This document shows positions 35,541 through 43,532 of a stretch of DNA of 43,532 bases, one piece after another. Both the position numbers and the translations under genes were made by a program. How positions within the stretch are numbered: the first letter of the stretch is position 1; the number at the start of each line of letters is the position of its first letter. The stretch is from Candidatus Fermentibacterota bacterium (GTDB lineage Bacteria > Fermentibacterota > Fermentibacteria > Fermentibacterales > JCC-6). The stretch lies in contig QNDR01000010.1 in assembly GCA_003646025.1 (NCBI GenBank), forward strand, positions 1 to 43,532, written 5' to 3'. The notes beneath the pieces are model-generated. The model was not told the DNA's origin. It saw only the letters and a program-made list of their open reading frames with translations, and did no database searches.

Positions 35541-36305
35541 CTAAGCTCTGCCAAGTTTCATCCTTAGAAGAATCAGATCTCTTACCGCCCGGGGAACCCT
35601 TCTGTGAAGGGCAAGGGGTGTTTCCCTTATCTCTTCCAGTTTGATGGGAAGCTCCTGTATCACAAGCCCCCTGCGCTGTGCCCTGATGATGAGTTCAGAC
35701 GGGTAGAGATCAGGTTCATTTCCGCACAGGGGAAAGATGGACGCCACAGATGACCGTTTCATTATCTTGGGGCCATGGGTATCCGTTCCCCTGAACCCCA
35801 GTAGAATTCTTAGAAGTGAAGTTAGCACACGGGTGGCCATTCTGCGCAGAAACGGGCGTCTGTCATTTCTGCCAGCCAGAACCTTCGAGCCCTGAACCAT
35901 GTCGGTTGAGCCGTCTGCCATTACTGCAAGCCCCTGGACCCAGAAGTTCGTATCAAGCACATCCAGATCGTCCAGCATAAGAATATCCGCGGAAGAGCCT
36001 TCAAGCCCGTGTCTTACAGCATTACCGTAGCTCGGTTCTGGAATGGAGACAACACTGAGATTTGCAGCCTCTGCTTTCATTGTACTCAGTATGGAAACTG
36101 TCGCATCTGTTGAACCGTTTTCTACAACTGTTACGGTGAAACCTTCCGGCAGCTGGTTCAGCAGCGGCTCCAGCTGACTTTTCAGTATGGCTTCCTCGTT
36201 GTGCACAGGTATAACCAGTTCAACTGTTCCGCATTTTTCCATGAGAGGGCGCAGTTTATTCAGAAGCACGCTCTGCCTTCCGGAATGATATTCTGGCAAC
36301 GACAA
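35541..36305 (-). CDS. Family 2 glycosyltransferase
   Basis: VELVIPVHNEEAILKSQLEPLL, VVENGSTDATVSIL, YGNAVRHGLEGSSADILMLDDLD. Start uncertain: TTG 36305 or ATG 36239. Confidence 0.88.
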   Translation of the reverse strand: MSLPEYHSGRQSVLLNKLRPLMEKCGTVELVIPVHNEEAILKSQLEPLLNQLPEGFTVTVVENGSTDATVSILSTMKAEAANLSVVSIPEPSYGNAVRHGLEGSSADILMLDDLDVLDTNFWVQGLAVMADGSTDMVQGSKVLAGRNDRRPFLRRMATRVLTSLLRILLGFRGTDTHGPKIMKRSSVASIFPLCGNEPDLYPSELIIRAQRRGLVIQELPIKLEEIRETPLALHRRVPRAVRDLILLRMKLGRA

Positions 36306-36981
36306 GACTCAGTTCAAACAGAATATACAGCGGGAGAGCCAGCATAACCTGTGTAAGAGGGTCTGGTGGTGTGAGAATCGCAGCCATGATAAGAAGACCT
36401 ACCACCACATGCCTTCGGTATTTTCCCAGCGTTCGCGGCTGTATAACACCGGTCTTCGTTAGAAACAGTACCGCAAGGGGAAGTTGAAAAGCTGTACCGA
36501 ATACAAGCAGAAAGGAACCTATAAAGCCCAGATAGGCGGAAACACTCCATGTGCCGTGTATGTTTCCCGTTTCAAAACTCTGAAACAGAAGAAGAGCCGG
36601 CCTGCGCATGACAAACCAGGCGAACGCCGCCCCGCCGATAAACAGTAAGGTTCCTGCAACAGTAACTGAAATCACCCCTTTGCGCTCTTTTTCGTAAAGC
36701 CCCGGAGCTACAAACCTCCAGATCTGAAAAAGAAGAACAGGAGACGCGGTAATTATTCCAATCGCCACAGACAACCTCAGATGAGCCGTAACTGCCTCTG
36801 CAGGAGCCAGAGCCACCAGGTCGCACGGTGAGGTGGAAGTTATGTATCCCGTTGTGTACCTGCTGAGGGAAAAAGATACCGCAGTGAGAACCGCAACCAC
36901 CGCAAGCATCACGAACAGCCTTCTTCTGAACTCCTCAAGGTGGTCCCAGAAAGATCCTTCCTCCGGCGGTTTTACTGCCAT
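36256..36981 (-). CDS. tatC: Sec-independent protein translocase TatC
   Basis: 241 aa; FWDHLEEFRRRLFVMLAVV; SVAIGIITASPVLLFQIWRFVAPGLYEKERK. Confidence 0.94.
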   Translation of the reverse strand: MAVKPPEEGSFWDHLEEFRRRLFVMLAVVAVLTAVSFSLSRYTTGYITSTSPCDLVALAPAEAVTAHLRLSVAIGIITASPVLLFQIWRFVAPGLYEKERKGVISVTVAGTLLFIGGAAFAWFVMRRPALLLFQSFETGNIHGTWSVSAYLGFIGSFLLVFGTAFQLPLAVLFLTKTGVIQPRTLGKYRRHVVVGLLIMAAILTPPDPLTQVMLALPLYILFELSLVVARISFRKAERASE

Positions 36982-37964
36982 ACCTTTTCCAGCAGTTTTC
37001 TTTCGGAATCAGGGTCCAGCACAACCTGTTCGCAGTTCTCCCATCCCCTGGGTACTATCCAGATTCTTCCGCGGCCGGTTGTTTTTTTATCACCATCCAG
37101 GTGTTTCAGCACTTCCTTAAGGGTGATGGAAGAGGGAACTGCTGTTTCAATACCAAGACTTTGGGCAACCTCTCTCAGTTCTTCGGCAAAGCTGTGATCA
37201 CCGCCTATTTCCGCCGCAATGGGAATACCCATGGCAACGGCAGTTCCATGACCCACTGTAAAACCGCTGGCAGCCTCTATACAGTGACCTGTGGTGTGGC
37301 CGAGATTAAGTAGCCTTCTCTCGCCTTTTTCCTCCAGATCAGCAGACACAATTCTTCCTTTTACCGCCAGACAGGCTGGAACCGCCTGCAGATAGTCCTT
37401 TTCCCTGAGGAAATCAACGATCTGCCTGTTTCCGATTACTGCTGTCTTGAATGCTTCAGCAATGCCGTTTGCGGTCTCCGCAGGCGGAAGGGTATTCAGG
37501 AATTCCGGGCATATAACAACCTGTGAAGCCGGATACACCGTTCCCGCCTGATTCTTTTCTCCTGCGATATTCACTGCGGTCTTCCCGCCCAGCGATGCAT
37601 CCACCATGCACAGAAGGGTGGTTGGTACAAGAGTCAGGTTAACTCCCCGCTTCCATGTGGATGCGGCAAATGCAGCCAGGTCGCATACTGTTCCGCCGCC
37701 TGCGACAACCACTCTGGAATCCCTCTGAAGTTTCGCCCGGCTCATTTCCAGCCAGAGTCTTTCCACAGCGGCAGGAGTTTTACCTGCCTCACCACCGACG
37801 ACTTCAACAATGTTGCTGCACAGTGACAGCCTGTTCCCGTACAGTCTTTTTACCTCTGAATCAACAACCAGCATGTCTGGAGAAACAGAAATATCTTCCA
37901 GCCTCTCCACTGTGCGAACAACAGTTGAGACATCAGCTCTGGAAAAAGTGAATTCCTGTGACAT
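36972..37964 (-). CDS. aroB: 3-dehydroquinate synthase
   Basis: 330 aa; VVAGGGTVCDLAAFAASTWKRGVNLTLVPTTLLCMVDASLGGKTAVN; LNLGHTTGHCIEAASGFTVGHGTAVAMG. Confidence 0.94.
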   Translation of the reverse strand: MSQEFTFSRADVSTVVRTVERLEDISVSPDMLVVDSEVKRLYGNRLSLCSNIVEVVGGEAGKTPAAVERLWLEMSRAKLQRDSRVVVAGGGTVCDLAAFAASTWKRGVNLTLVPTTLLCMVDASLGGKTAVNIAGEKNQAGTVYPASQVVICPEFLNTLPPAETANGIAEAFKTAVIGNRQIVDFLREKDYLQAVPACLAVKGRIVSADLEEKGERRLLNLGHTTGHCIEAASGFTVGHGTAVAMGIPIAAEIGGDHSFAEELREVAQSLGIETAVPSSITLKEVLKHLDGDKKTTGRGRIWIVPRGWENCEQVVLDPDSERKLLEKVWQ

Positions 37965-37980
37965 CAGCGCAGGGTAAACC

Positions 37981-38634
37981 CTATTCCTCTCCGCCGGTAA
38001 ATGATGTAAGGGTGATCAGACTGTCGGCAGACTGCATCACAACTATTCCCACATCAGGTGCCAGCCAGATGTTTCTTGCAGACAGTGTGGTTTCCGGAGC
38101 AAAACCTGCAGTTTGAATCCAGTTTATTACCATTTCCTCCTGATGCACTCTGTAGCAGTTGCTCCATGCACCGTCAGGTGAAACTTCAGGGCCAGTGACA
38201 ATCTGATTCCGTATCCATGTGTGACTGAGGGTAACGCCCTGGCTCACAGCCTGAGCAGTTACAGAATCTCTGAAGGTCATTCCATCTGCAAGGGGCCACT
38301 GAAACATGGTTATCCAGGCCTGATAAATAGGCACTTCAAACCCGTTGAAAAGAACCGTGTGATCTTCGTATTTTTCCAGTCTGCCTTTTTCGTTGATCCA
38401 GTAGGTGTAGTCTGCACCGGACTGGAGCCTCCAGCACGGACGCTCTCCCACCACAGTCTGATCCACGACGGTTACTATTCTGCTTCCTCCACCATCAATG
38501 GAGTACTCCCATGTGGCGCCGGCAGGTGACACCGGGAAATAATCCGACGAAAGTCTGAAGTAAACGGGGTTGCTTTCACACGCGGAGTAGAGCACAAAAA
38601 AAACGGCAGAAATAAGTATTACAATCTTTTTCAC
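37981..38634 (-). CDS. Lipoprotein, uncharacterised
   Basis: 217 aa; MKKIVILISAVFFVLYSACESNPV lipobox. Confidence 0.75.
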   Translation of the reverse strand: MKKIVILISAVFFVLYSACESNPVYFRLSSDYFPVSPAGATWEYSIDGGGSRIVTVVDQTVVGERPCWRLQSGADYTYWINEKGRLEKYEDHTVLFNGFEVPIYQAWITMFQWPLADGMTFRDSVTAQAVSQGVTLSHTWIRNQIVTGPEVSPDGAWSNCYRVHQEEMVINWIQTAGFAPETTLSARNIWLAPDVGIVVMQSADSLITLTSFTGGEE

Positions 38635-39158
38635 AGCTGCACCTCCCTTGAAACACCGAAGGTCAATCTGAAGGCGTCTCCGGATTTCTCTGTCGCCATA
38701 ACGCTTTCAAGGTCAAGCCCAAGACCTGCCCTCCACGGAGCGCCCAGGCTGAAGTTCCACCGCAATCCAGCCCGCCAGAACAGGTCCCAGCTTTCCGGAT
38801 CAACCCCTCCTCCGGAAGCAAGGCGGCTCCTGCAGTATCCGAAACCGGCAGAAAGACCGGGGTTGAAAATCGTTCCTCCGGGGCGGAAGTAGAACAGGAC
38901 ATCAGCCATTGGTTTCAGCTGGGAAAAGGAGGCACTGCCCTGGCTGGCATCTGCAAATATTGCTCCATCTATTCCCAGACCTGCTCTGAGTTTCTCCGTA
39001 AACAGCCAGTTGCCGTACAAACCGCCTGAAAGACCGTTACTGAGGTTTTCCCCCCAGCCGCCAATGGGTGTTATACCAGCCCCCTCAAAAACCAGATTTA
39101 CCGTTCCAGCTGTAACAGCGGTGGCAATCGTCATTATCAGAACAGCAGCTTTGTACAA
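38631..39158 (-). CDS. Outer-membrane beta-barrel-like protein, uncharacterised
   Basis: 175 aa; signal peptide MYKAAVLIMTIATAVTA; alternating glycine-rich strands, FRWxx-like C-terminus; overlaps the next gene by 4 bp. Confidence 0.65.
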   Translation of the reverse strand: MYKAAVLIMTIATAVTAGTVNLVFEGAGITPIGGWGENLSNGLSGGLYGNWLFTEKLRAGLGIDGAIFADASQGSASFSQLKPMADVLFYFRPGGTIFNPGLSAGFGYCRSRLASGGGVDPESWDLFWRAGLRWNFSLGAPWRAGLGLDLESVMATEKSGDAFRLTFGVSREVQL

Positions 39159-39166
39159 AATGCCTC

Positions 39167-39928
39167 CTATACTTTAATGTATGGCAAAGCCTCGTAAGGC
39201 TTTCCGGTAAATACTCTGAATCTGCCATCTGCAACCTGTTCGCACGATTTCAATACCAGATCAGTTGTGTTGTTCTCCTCGCTGAGATGTGCCGCCACAC
39301 AAAAGTTCAATTCACTGTGTACTATACCTGCAAGAGCATCTGCAGCGTCACAGTTGGAAAGGTGCCCCTCCCCTGAAGCGATTCTCTGTTTCAGCGGCCA
39401 CGGATACGAACCGTCCCAGAGCATATTGATGTCGTGATTGAATTCAAACACCAGCCCGTTGCATCCCTCGAGCATAGTTTTCGCCAATGGAGTAAAAACT
39501 CCCATATCTGTGGCAATACCCAGTTTTCTTCCTCCGGCGGTTATGGTAAACCCGCTTGGATCCCGGGCATCATGGGGTATACTCCACGGTTCTATAGTAA
39601 AATGACCTATCTGGATTGTATCACCGTTGGAAAAAAACTCTATGCCCTTGAGTTTCTGGCCGGTAAGCCGTGCTCCTTCAACGGTACCTCTGGTTCCGAA
39701 TACGGGGATCTTCCACTTTCTTGCAAGAATACCTGCTGCCTTCGCATGGTCACTGTGTTCGTGGCTGACAAACAACCCCACTGCCTCTGCCCTGGGCAGA
39801 GCAGAGCTTTCAAGACGGAGAAGATGCTGCTTTCCGCTGAGACCCGCATCAAAGAACAGCATCTGCCCCATGTATTCAACTGCAACGGCATTACCTGATG
39901 ATCCGCTTGCCAGCACTGCCAGATTCAC
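39167..39928 (-). CDS. MBL-fold metallo-hydrolase (YycJ/WalJ-like)
   Basis: 253 aa; LASGSSGNAVAVEYMGQMLFFDAGLS, LFVSHEHSDHAKAA, IPHDARDPSGFTI, GEGHLSNCDAADAL. Confidence 0.92.
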   Translation of the reverse strand: MNLAVLASGSSGNAVAVEYMGQMLFFDAGLSGKQHLLRLESSALPRAEAVGLFVSHEHSDHAKAAGILARKWKIPVFGTRGTVEGARLTGQKLKGIEFFSNGDTIQIGHFTIEPWSIPHDARDPSGFTITAGGRKLGIATDMGVFTPLAKTMLEGCNGLVFEFNHDINMLWDGSYPWPLKQRIASGEGHLSNCDAADALAGIVHSELNFCVAAHLSEENNTTDLVLKSCEQVADGRFRVFTGKPYEALPYIKV

Positions 39929-41058
39929 GGCAGCCTCACTGTGTTGAAGTATGCAGGTGAAACTCCGTGTTCAGGCGAGGAGCCTTCGCCCCACCCGTTT
40001 TTCAGTATCTGTTCGGTACCTTCAGGCAGAGAGTTCAGGCTGAACACGCAGATCCCTCCTGCACCCAGCTGCAGAGCTTTTTCAGCACCCACAAGGGAGC
40101 TACCTACAGTCTGATTCCAGACACCTATTCCGTAGACAACTTTCTCCGGGTACACAGATGTGGTGGAAGATGCCAGCTCAAGAGCCCTGGCAGTGTCTGA
40201 AGTGTAGGCCATGGGACATACAAAATCAACGAGCCCCAGATCCAGCCAGCTCTGCCAGTCGCATGAAAACTCTGAAGCAGCCGAATACGGATTGGCCATA
40301 ACCGCGCACGAAAGCAGCACACCCGGGTCCACAGATCGAAGGGCGGTTCTCACAGTGGCAACGGTTTCTGTAACCTGCTGCTGTCTCCAGATTCCCCACT
40401 GCTCCGGTGCTTCATCCGGTGAAAAGCCAGTGGCAATCTGGAAAAGCTCCACTTCGCCTGACGCATATCCGAACGAGGAATTGGGGTATCTGATGTAATC
40501 GAGGTGTATTCCGTCTATGCTGTAATTTTCAGCCAGTTCCACTGCAATACTGGAGATGTACTCTCGCACTCCCGGGTACGCCGGAGACAGAGTGGCCCCC
40601 ACGAGACCTGCCGCTTCAGCCTCCTCCTTCGTGTAGGACCGGGAGCTTCTTCCGTTCCTGTTAGCGGTAAACCACTCGGGATGGCTGTGGTATACATGAT
40701 CGGGAGACTCCGGCAGCCACGGCGCAGACCACACAAGGTATGCGTTTATCCATGCGTGAACCTCCATGCCCATGGGGCCTGCTTTCTGAATTATATAGGC
40801 AAACGGGTCTTCAAAACCGGAAAAATTCGCAGGAGGCAGGATCTCCGACTGATAGTAAGCTTCCCCTCTTCCCACCACCTGAACAAGAATCCCGTTGGCT
40901 CCGGCAGCCTGTGCCCTTTCAAGCAGCCTGTCTACCTGCCGGGGGCTGGCCAGACCGTCCCTCACCACCCAGAAGTATCTGCACCCGGACTCACCGTACG
41001 CAGCTGCAGCAGTCAGAAGCAGGAGGAACAAAAAAACCGGTTTACTCAAGCGAAGCAC
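39925..41058 (-). CDS. Glycosyl-hydrolase-like 10 (GHL10/DUF187-like) secreted protein
   Basis: 377 aa; signal peptide; AGANGILVQVVGRGEAYYQSEILPP, GMEVHAWINAYLVWSAP, IDGIHLDYIRYPNSSFGYA. Confidence 0.88.
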   Translation of the reverse strand: MLRLSKPVFLFLLLLTAAAAYGESGCRYFWVVRDGLASPRQVDRLLERAQAAGANGILVQVVGRGEAYYQSEILPPANFSGFEDPFAYIIQKAGPMGMEVHAWINAYLVWSAPWLPESPDHVYHSHPEWFTANRNGRSSRSYTKEEAEAAGLVGATLSPAYPGVREYISSIAVELAENYSIDGIHLDYIRYPNSSFGYASGEVELFQIATGFSPDEAPEQWGIWRQQQVTETVATVRTALRSVDPGVLLSCAVMANPYSAASEFSCDWQSWLDLGLVDFVCPMAYTSDTARALELASSTTSVYPEKVVYGIGVWNQTVGSSLVGAEKALQLGAGGICVFSLNSLPEGTEQILKNGWGEGSSPEHGVSPAYFNTVRLP

Positions 41059-42013
41059 TGAATTCTTCTTTCTGGGGGCGCAGGAAAAGCTGCCCTATTG
41101 CAGTTCTAAGATCTGTTTCGCCGTCAATAATACTTCGTACCATGGATGTTATCGGAAGTTCCACAGACAGTTTTTCCGCAAGGGAAAGCATGGCGTGAGA
41201 AGTGGGTACTCCTTCGGCCAGTCCGGACATTTTTTCATTCTTTACAAGGGACTCTCCGAAACTCCGGTTTCGGCTGAACTTCGAAAACAGAGTAGCTTCG
41301 TAATCCCCCAGGTGAGAAAGGCCGTAAACACTTCGCCAGTCACCGCCTGAAGCCTGTACAAGTCTGGCCACTTCCTGGGGAGCTCTGGCCATGAGAGCAC
41401 CCTTCAAACCACTCATTTTCATACCGTCCAGCATACCGGCGGCAATACCGACCACATTTTTTGCAGCCGCCCCTATTTCACAGCCGATCAGGTCTGTGGA
41501 ACGGTACATTCTTACAAGCGGGGAGCCCATTCTTTCTGTAATTCTTACAGATGTCTCCTCGTGGAGGGAACTTATCAGCATACAGCCGGGCACCCCTGCT
41601 ACAAAATCCTGTGGATGGCCGGGACCGACCCAGATGCTCAGCGAGCGCGGCTCAAGCCCTTCCTCTTCGGCTACAACGGAAAGCCGTTTACCTGTAGACA
41701 GCTCAAGCCCCTTCATGCACAGAACCACATCGATGGCAGAAAGGTCGTATCCTGAAAGCCGCGATGCAAGCCCCCTGAACAGCTGGGCAGGTACCGAAAT
41801 AATGATCTGGTCGGCATCAAGAGCCTGCTCCAGATCTGTTGTCAATTTCACCGAATCTGGGAGGCTGAGGTAGGGGTTTGCCCTGTTTTTCACAAGCAGA
41901 GCAAAGTTGGTGCTGTCCGCCGGTTCCCAGCCTGTTACCCGATACCCCTGTTCAGCTGCGTACCACAGGTGGAAACTACCCCATCTTCCACAGCCAAGCA
42001 CTGATATTTTCAT
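41042..42013 (-). CDS. gpsA: NAD(P)-dependent glycerol-3-phosphate dehydrogenase
   Basis: MKISVLGCGRWGSFHLWYAAEQGYRVTGWE; CMKGLELSTGKRLSVV; EIGAAAKNVVGIAAGMLDGM. Start trimmed to 42013 with RBS AAAGGAG. Confidence 0.92.
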   Translation of the reverse strand: MKISVLGCGRWGSFHLWYAAEQGYRVTGWEPADSTNFALLVKNRANPYLSLPDSVKLTTDLEQALDADQIIISVPAQLFRGLASRLSGYDLSAIDVVLCMKGLELSTGKRLSVVAEEEGLEPRSLSIWVGPGHPQDFVAGVPGCMLISSLHEETSVRITERMGSPLVRMYRSTDLIGCEIGAAAKNVVGIAAGMLDGMKMSGLKGALMARAPQEVARLVQASGGDWRSVYGLSHLGDYEATLFSKFSRNRSFGESLVKNEKMSGLAEGVPTSHAMLSLAEKLSVELPITSMVRSIIDGETDLRTAIGQLFLRPQKEEFSASLE

Positions 42014-42064
42014 GCAGAAGGCTCCTTTCCCTGTTGCAGACAATATAGTGTTTCCGGTGATTTT

Positions 42065-42093
42065 TTGACATTCTGCTGTTACCGCGGTAACTT
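42065..42093 (+). promoter_or_regulatory. Sigma70-like promoter containing a perfect 14-bp palindrome
   Basis: TTGACA (42065-42070) - N17 - TAACTT (42088-42093); palindrome GTTACCGCGGTAAC at 42078-42091. Confidence 0.65.
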
Positions 42094-42124
42094 ACACCGG
42101 GAAACCCACTAGAAAGGAGCAAAA

Positions 42125-43243
42125 ATGAAGCTGTCAATAATGCTGGTCTTCTCGATATTGTTTCTTGCTTCCTGCGGAGCAAATCAGGAGCCAGCAGCCG
42201 AACAGGCAAACGCACCTTCTTTTCCAGTTGATACCCTTGAAATAACAGGATACATCGGCGAGGAACTGGGGGACTCCACCAGCACATTCGGTATCATTGC
42301 AGACGCAGAGTACCGCGAAGGTTCCGGTAACATTCTTCTGCTGGACAACGGAGCAGCCTGCTTCAAGGAATACACTCCAGATGGTGACTACATAAGACAG
42401 ATCTCCAGACAGGGCAGCGGCCCTGGAGAGCTCTCTTTTGTCACCCTTGAGTTCTTTCAGATGGGCGGGAATGTATTTGCTCTCAACATGATGAAGCAGG
42501 GCTTTGTTGTTTTCGATGATTCTCTGAACTACCTTGAAGAGATCCCTCTGTGGCCGCAGAATCCCCCTATGCAGAGTGTAGCCGTTTCCGACAGTGTTTT
42601 TGCCTCCTACAAACCGGATTTTGAAGAGGCTGGAGAAGGCAGTTTCATTATGTTCAGAACGATAGCTCTTTTTTCCCGCGGAGAAGAAGAATACGACACT
42701 GTTCTGTGGAGAGATTCTATGGAGTTAACCATGAGTGACCTGATATCCAACAGCTCCAGTCTGATCAACGACTTCTTCCTTGGCGTAGCCATGGGGGGAA
42801 ACAGCGATATCATACTTTTCTCTCTGAAGGAATCGGACAACTACACAGTTCACGCCTACAACCCCGACGGTTCAGAAGCCTTTACCATAACAATGCCCCT
42901 TGAACAGGTCGCCAAAACCGAAGGGGAAATAGCAGAAGAGAAAGCCTACATGGAGGGCTATTTCGCACAGATGGGTGCCCAGGGCATGAGCGAATTCACT
43001 CCGGAACCCTACAGAGACATGGTTGTTGGTGTTTACGTGGGACCGGACGGCAATATCTGGGTACTGCGGGGAACTCAGGAACAGCCCTTTTTCGATGTTT
43101 TCGACATGGAAGGTACTCTTATCGGTCACAAAATTTTCCCGGAATCGGGCTGGACCTGGCACTTCTCCATGAATTCAGGCGGTATTCTGGCCTGGGAGGA
43201 CGATCCGGAACTCGGATACCAGCAGCTGTTCATGGTGCAATAA
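42125..43243 (+). CDS. 6-bladed beta-propeller-like lipoprotein
   Basis: 372 aa; RBS AAAGGAG; MKLSIMLVFSILFLASCGANQEP lipobox; LLDNGAACFKEYTPDGDYIRQISRQGSGPGEL. Confidence 0.82.
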   Translation: MKLSIMLVFSILFLASCGANQEPAAEQANAPSFPVDTLEITGYIGEELGDSTSTFGIIADAEYREGSGNILLLDNGAACFKEYTPDGDYIRQISRQGSGPGELSFVTLEFFQMGGNVFALNMMKQGFVVFDDSLNYLEEIPLWPQNPPMQSVAVSDSVFASYKPDFEEAGEGSFIMFRTIALFSRGEEEYDTVLWRDSMELTMSDLISNSSSLINDFFLGVAMGGNSDIILFSLKESDNYTVHAYNPDGSEAFTITMPLEQVAKTEGEIAEEKAYMEGYFAQMGAQGMSEFTPEPYRDMVVGVYVGPDGNIWVLRGTQEQPFFDVFDMEGTLIGHKIFPESGWTWHFSMNSGGILAWEDDPELGYQQLFMVQ

Positions 43244-43263
43244 GCAGAATCGCCTACAGCAGA

Positions 43264-43283
43264 GGGCAGCCGCATGGCTGCCC
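43264..43283 (+). terminator. Intrinsic terminator-like hairpin
   Basis: GGGCAGCC-GCAT-GGCTGCCC followed by CCTATTTTA. Confidence 0.7.
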
Positions 43284-43306
43284 CCTATTTTACATATGTC
43301 TCTGTA

Positions 43307-43532
43307 TCAGCGGGTAAGAACGATTCTGCATGTTGATACTTCTGTGCCTGACCCGGCCACAACCGTATAGATACCAGTTGCCATTGAACCGGCATCCACG
43401 ACAACAGAGCAGGATCCCTCTGAATCTACTGAAGCGGCCAGACGACCGGCAGAGTCGTAGATACGTAACTCGATATTTTCTGCAGACGCAGTCTGGATGT
43501 TGATGTTGAATGTTCCCTGAGCCGGGTTTACT
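43307..43532 (-). CDS. C-terminal end of a secreted protein with a T9SS type A-like sorting domain (runs off the right edge)
   Basis: Manual reverse-strand translation: ...NPAQGTFNINIQTASAENIELRIYDSAGRLAASVDSEGSCSVVVDAGSMATGIYTVVAGSGTEVSTCRIVLTR*, stop at 43307-43309. Missing from the ORF track. Confidence 0.8.
   Translation of the reverse strand, partial: VNPAQGTFNINIQTASAENIELRIYDSAGRLAASVDSEGSCSVVVDAGSMATGIYTVVAGSGTEVSTCRIVLTR

Overview
This 43.5 kb window is gene-dense and reads as bacterial chromosome. It contains about 37 protein-coding genes, mostly in short, tightly packed or overlapping operons. No rRNA, tRNA, CRISPR array, phage or intact transposase gene was recognised. Housekeeping genes: tsaC/purE/purD/panB, proS (archaeal/eukaryotic-like type), aroB, tatC, gpsA, dinB, arfB-like, a prepilin peptidase and an S9 peptidase. 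Envelope genes: a tandem-RND efflux operon, two polytopic GT-C-like membrane proteins, a porin-like protein and several lipoproteins. The ORF track misses two CDSs truncated at the window edges: an FG-GAP/VCBS-repeat secreted protein (complement <1..1191) and a protein ending in a T9SS-like C-terminal sorting domain (complement 43307..>43532). Together with a gingipain/caspase-like secreted protein that also ends in a T9SS-like tail, this suggests an FCB-group organism, possibly a candidate phylum such as Fermentibacterota (inference only). Main items for follow-up: (i) the gingipain-like His/Cys protein; (ii) a two-gene nucleotidyltransferase module, probably toxin-antitoxin-like, with a frameshift; (iii) the TetR/nitronate-monooxygenase divergent region with nested dyads on both promoters; (iv) the DUF6504-like/dinB/DUF72 operon; (v) an ECF sigma operon with an upstream membrane protein; (vi) an intergenic element with terminal inverted repeats plus a terminator-like hairpin before proS; (vii) a perfect palindrome inside a consensus promoter before a lipoprotein gene. 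I did not find a clearly new multi-gene system that I can defend from sequence alone.
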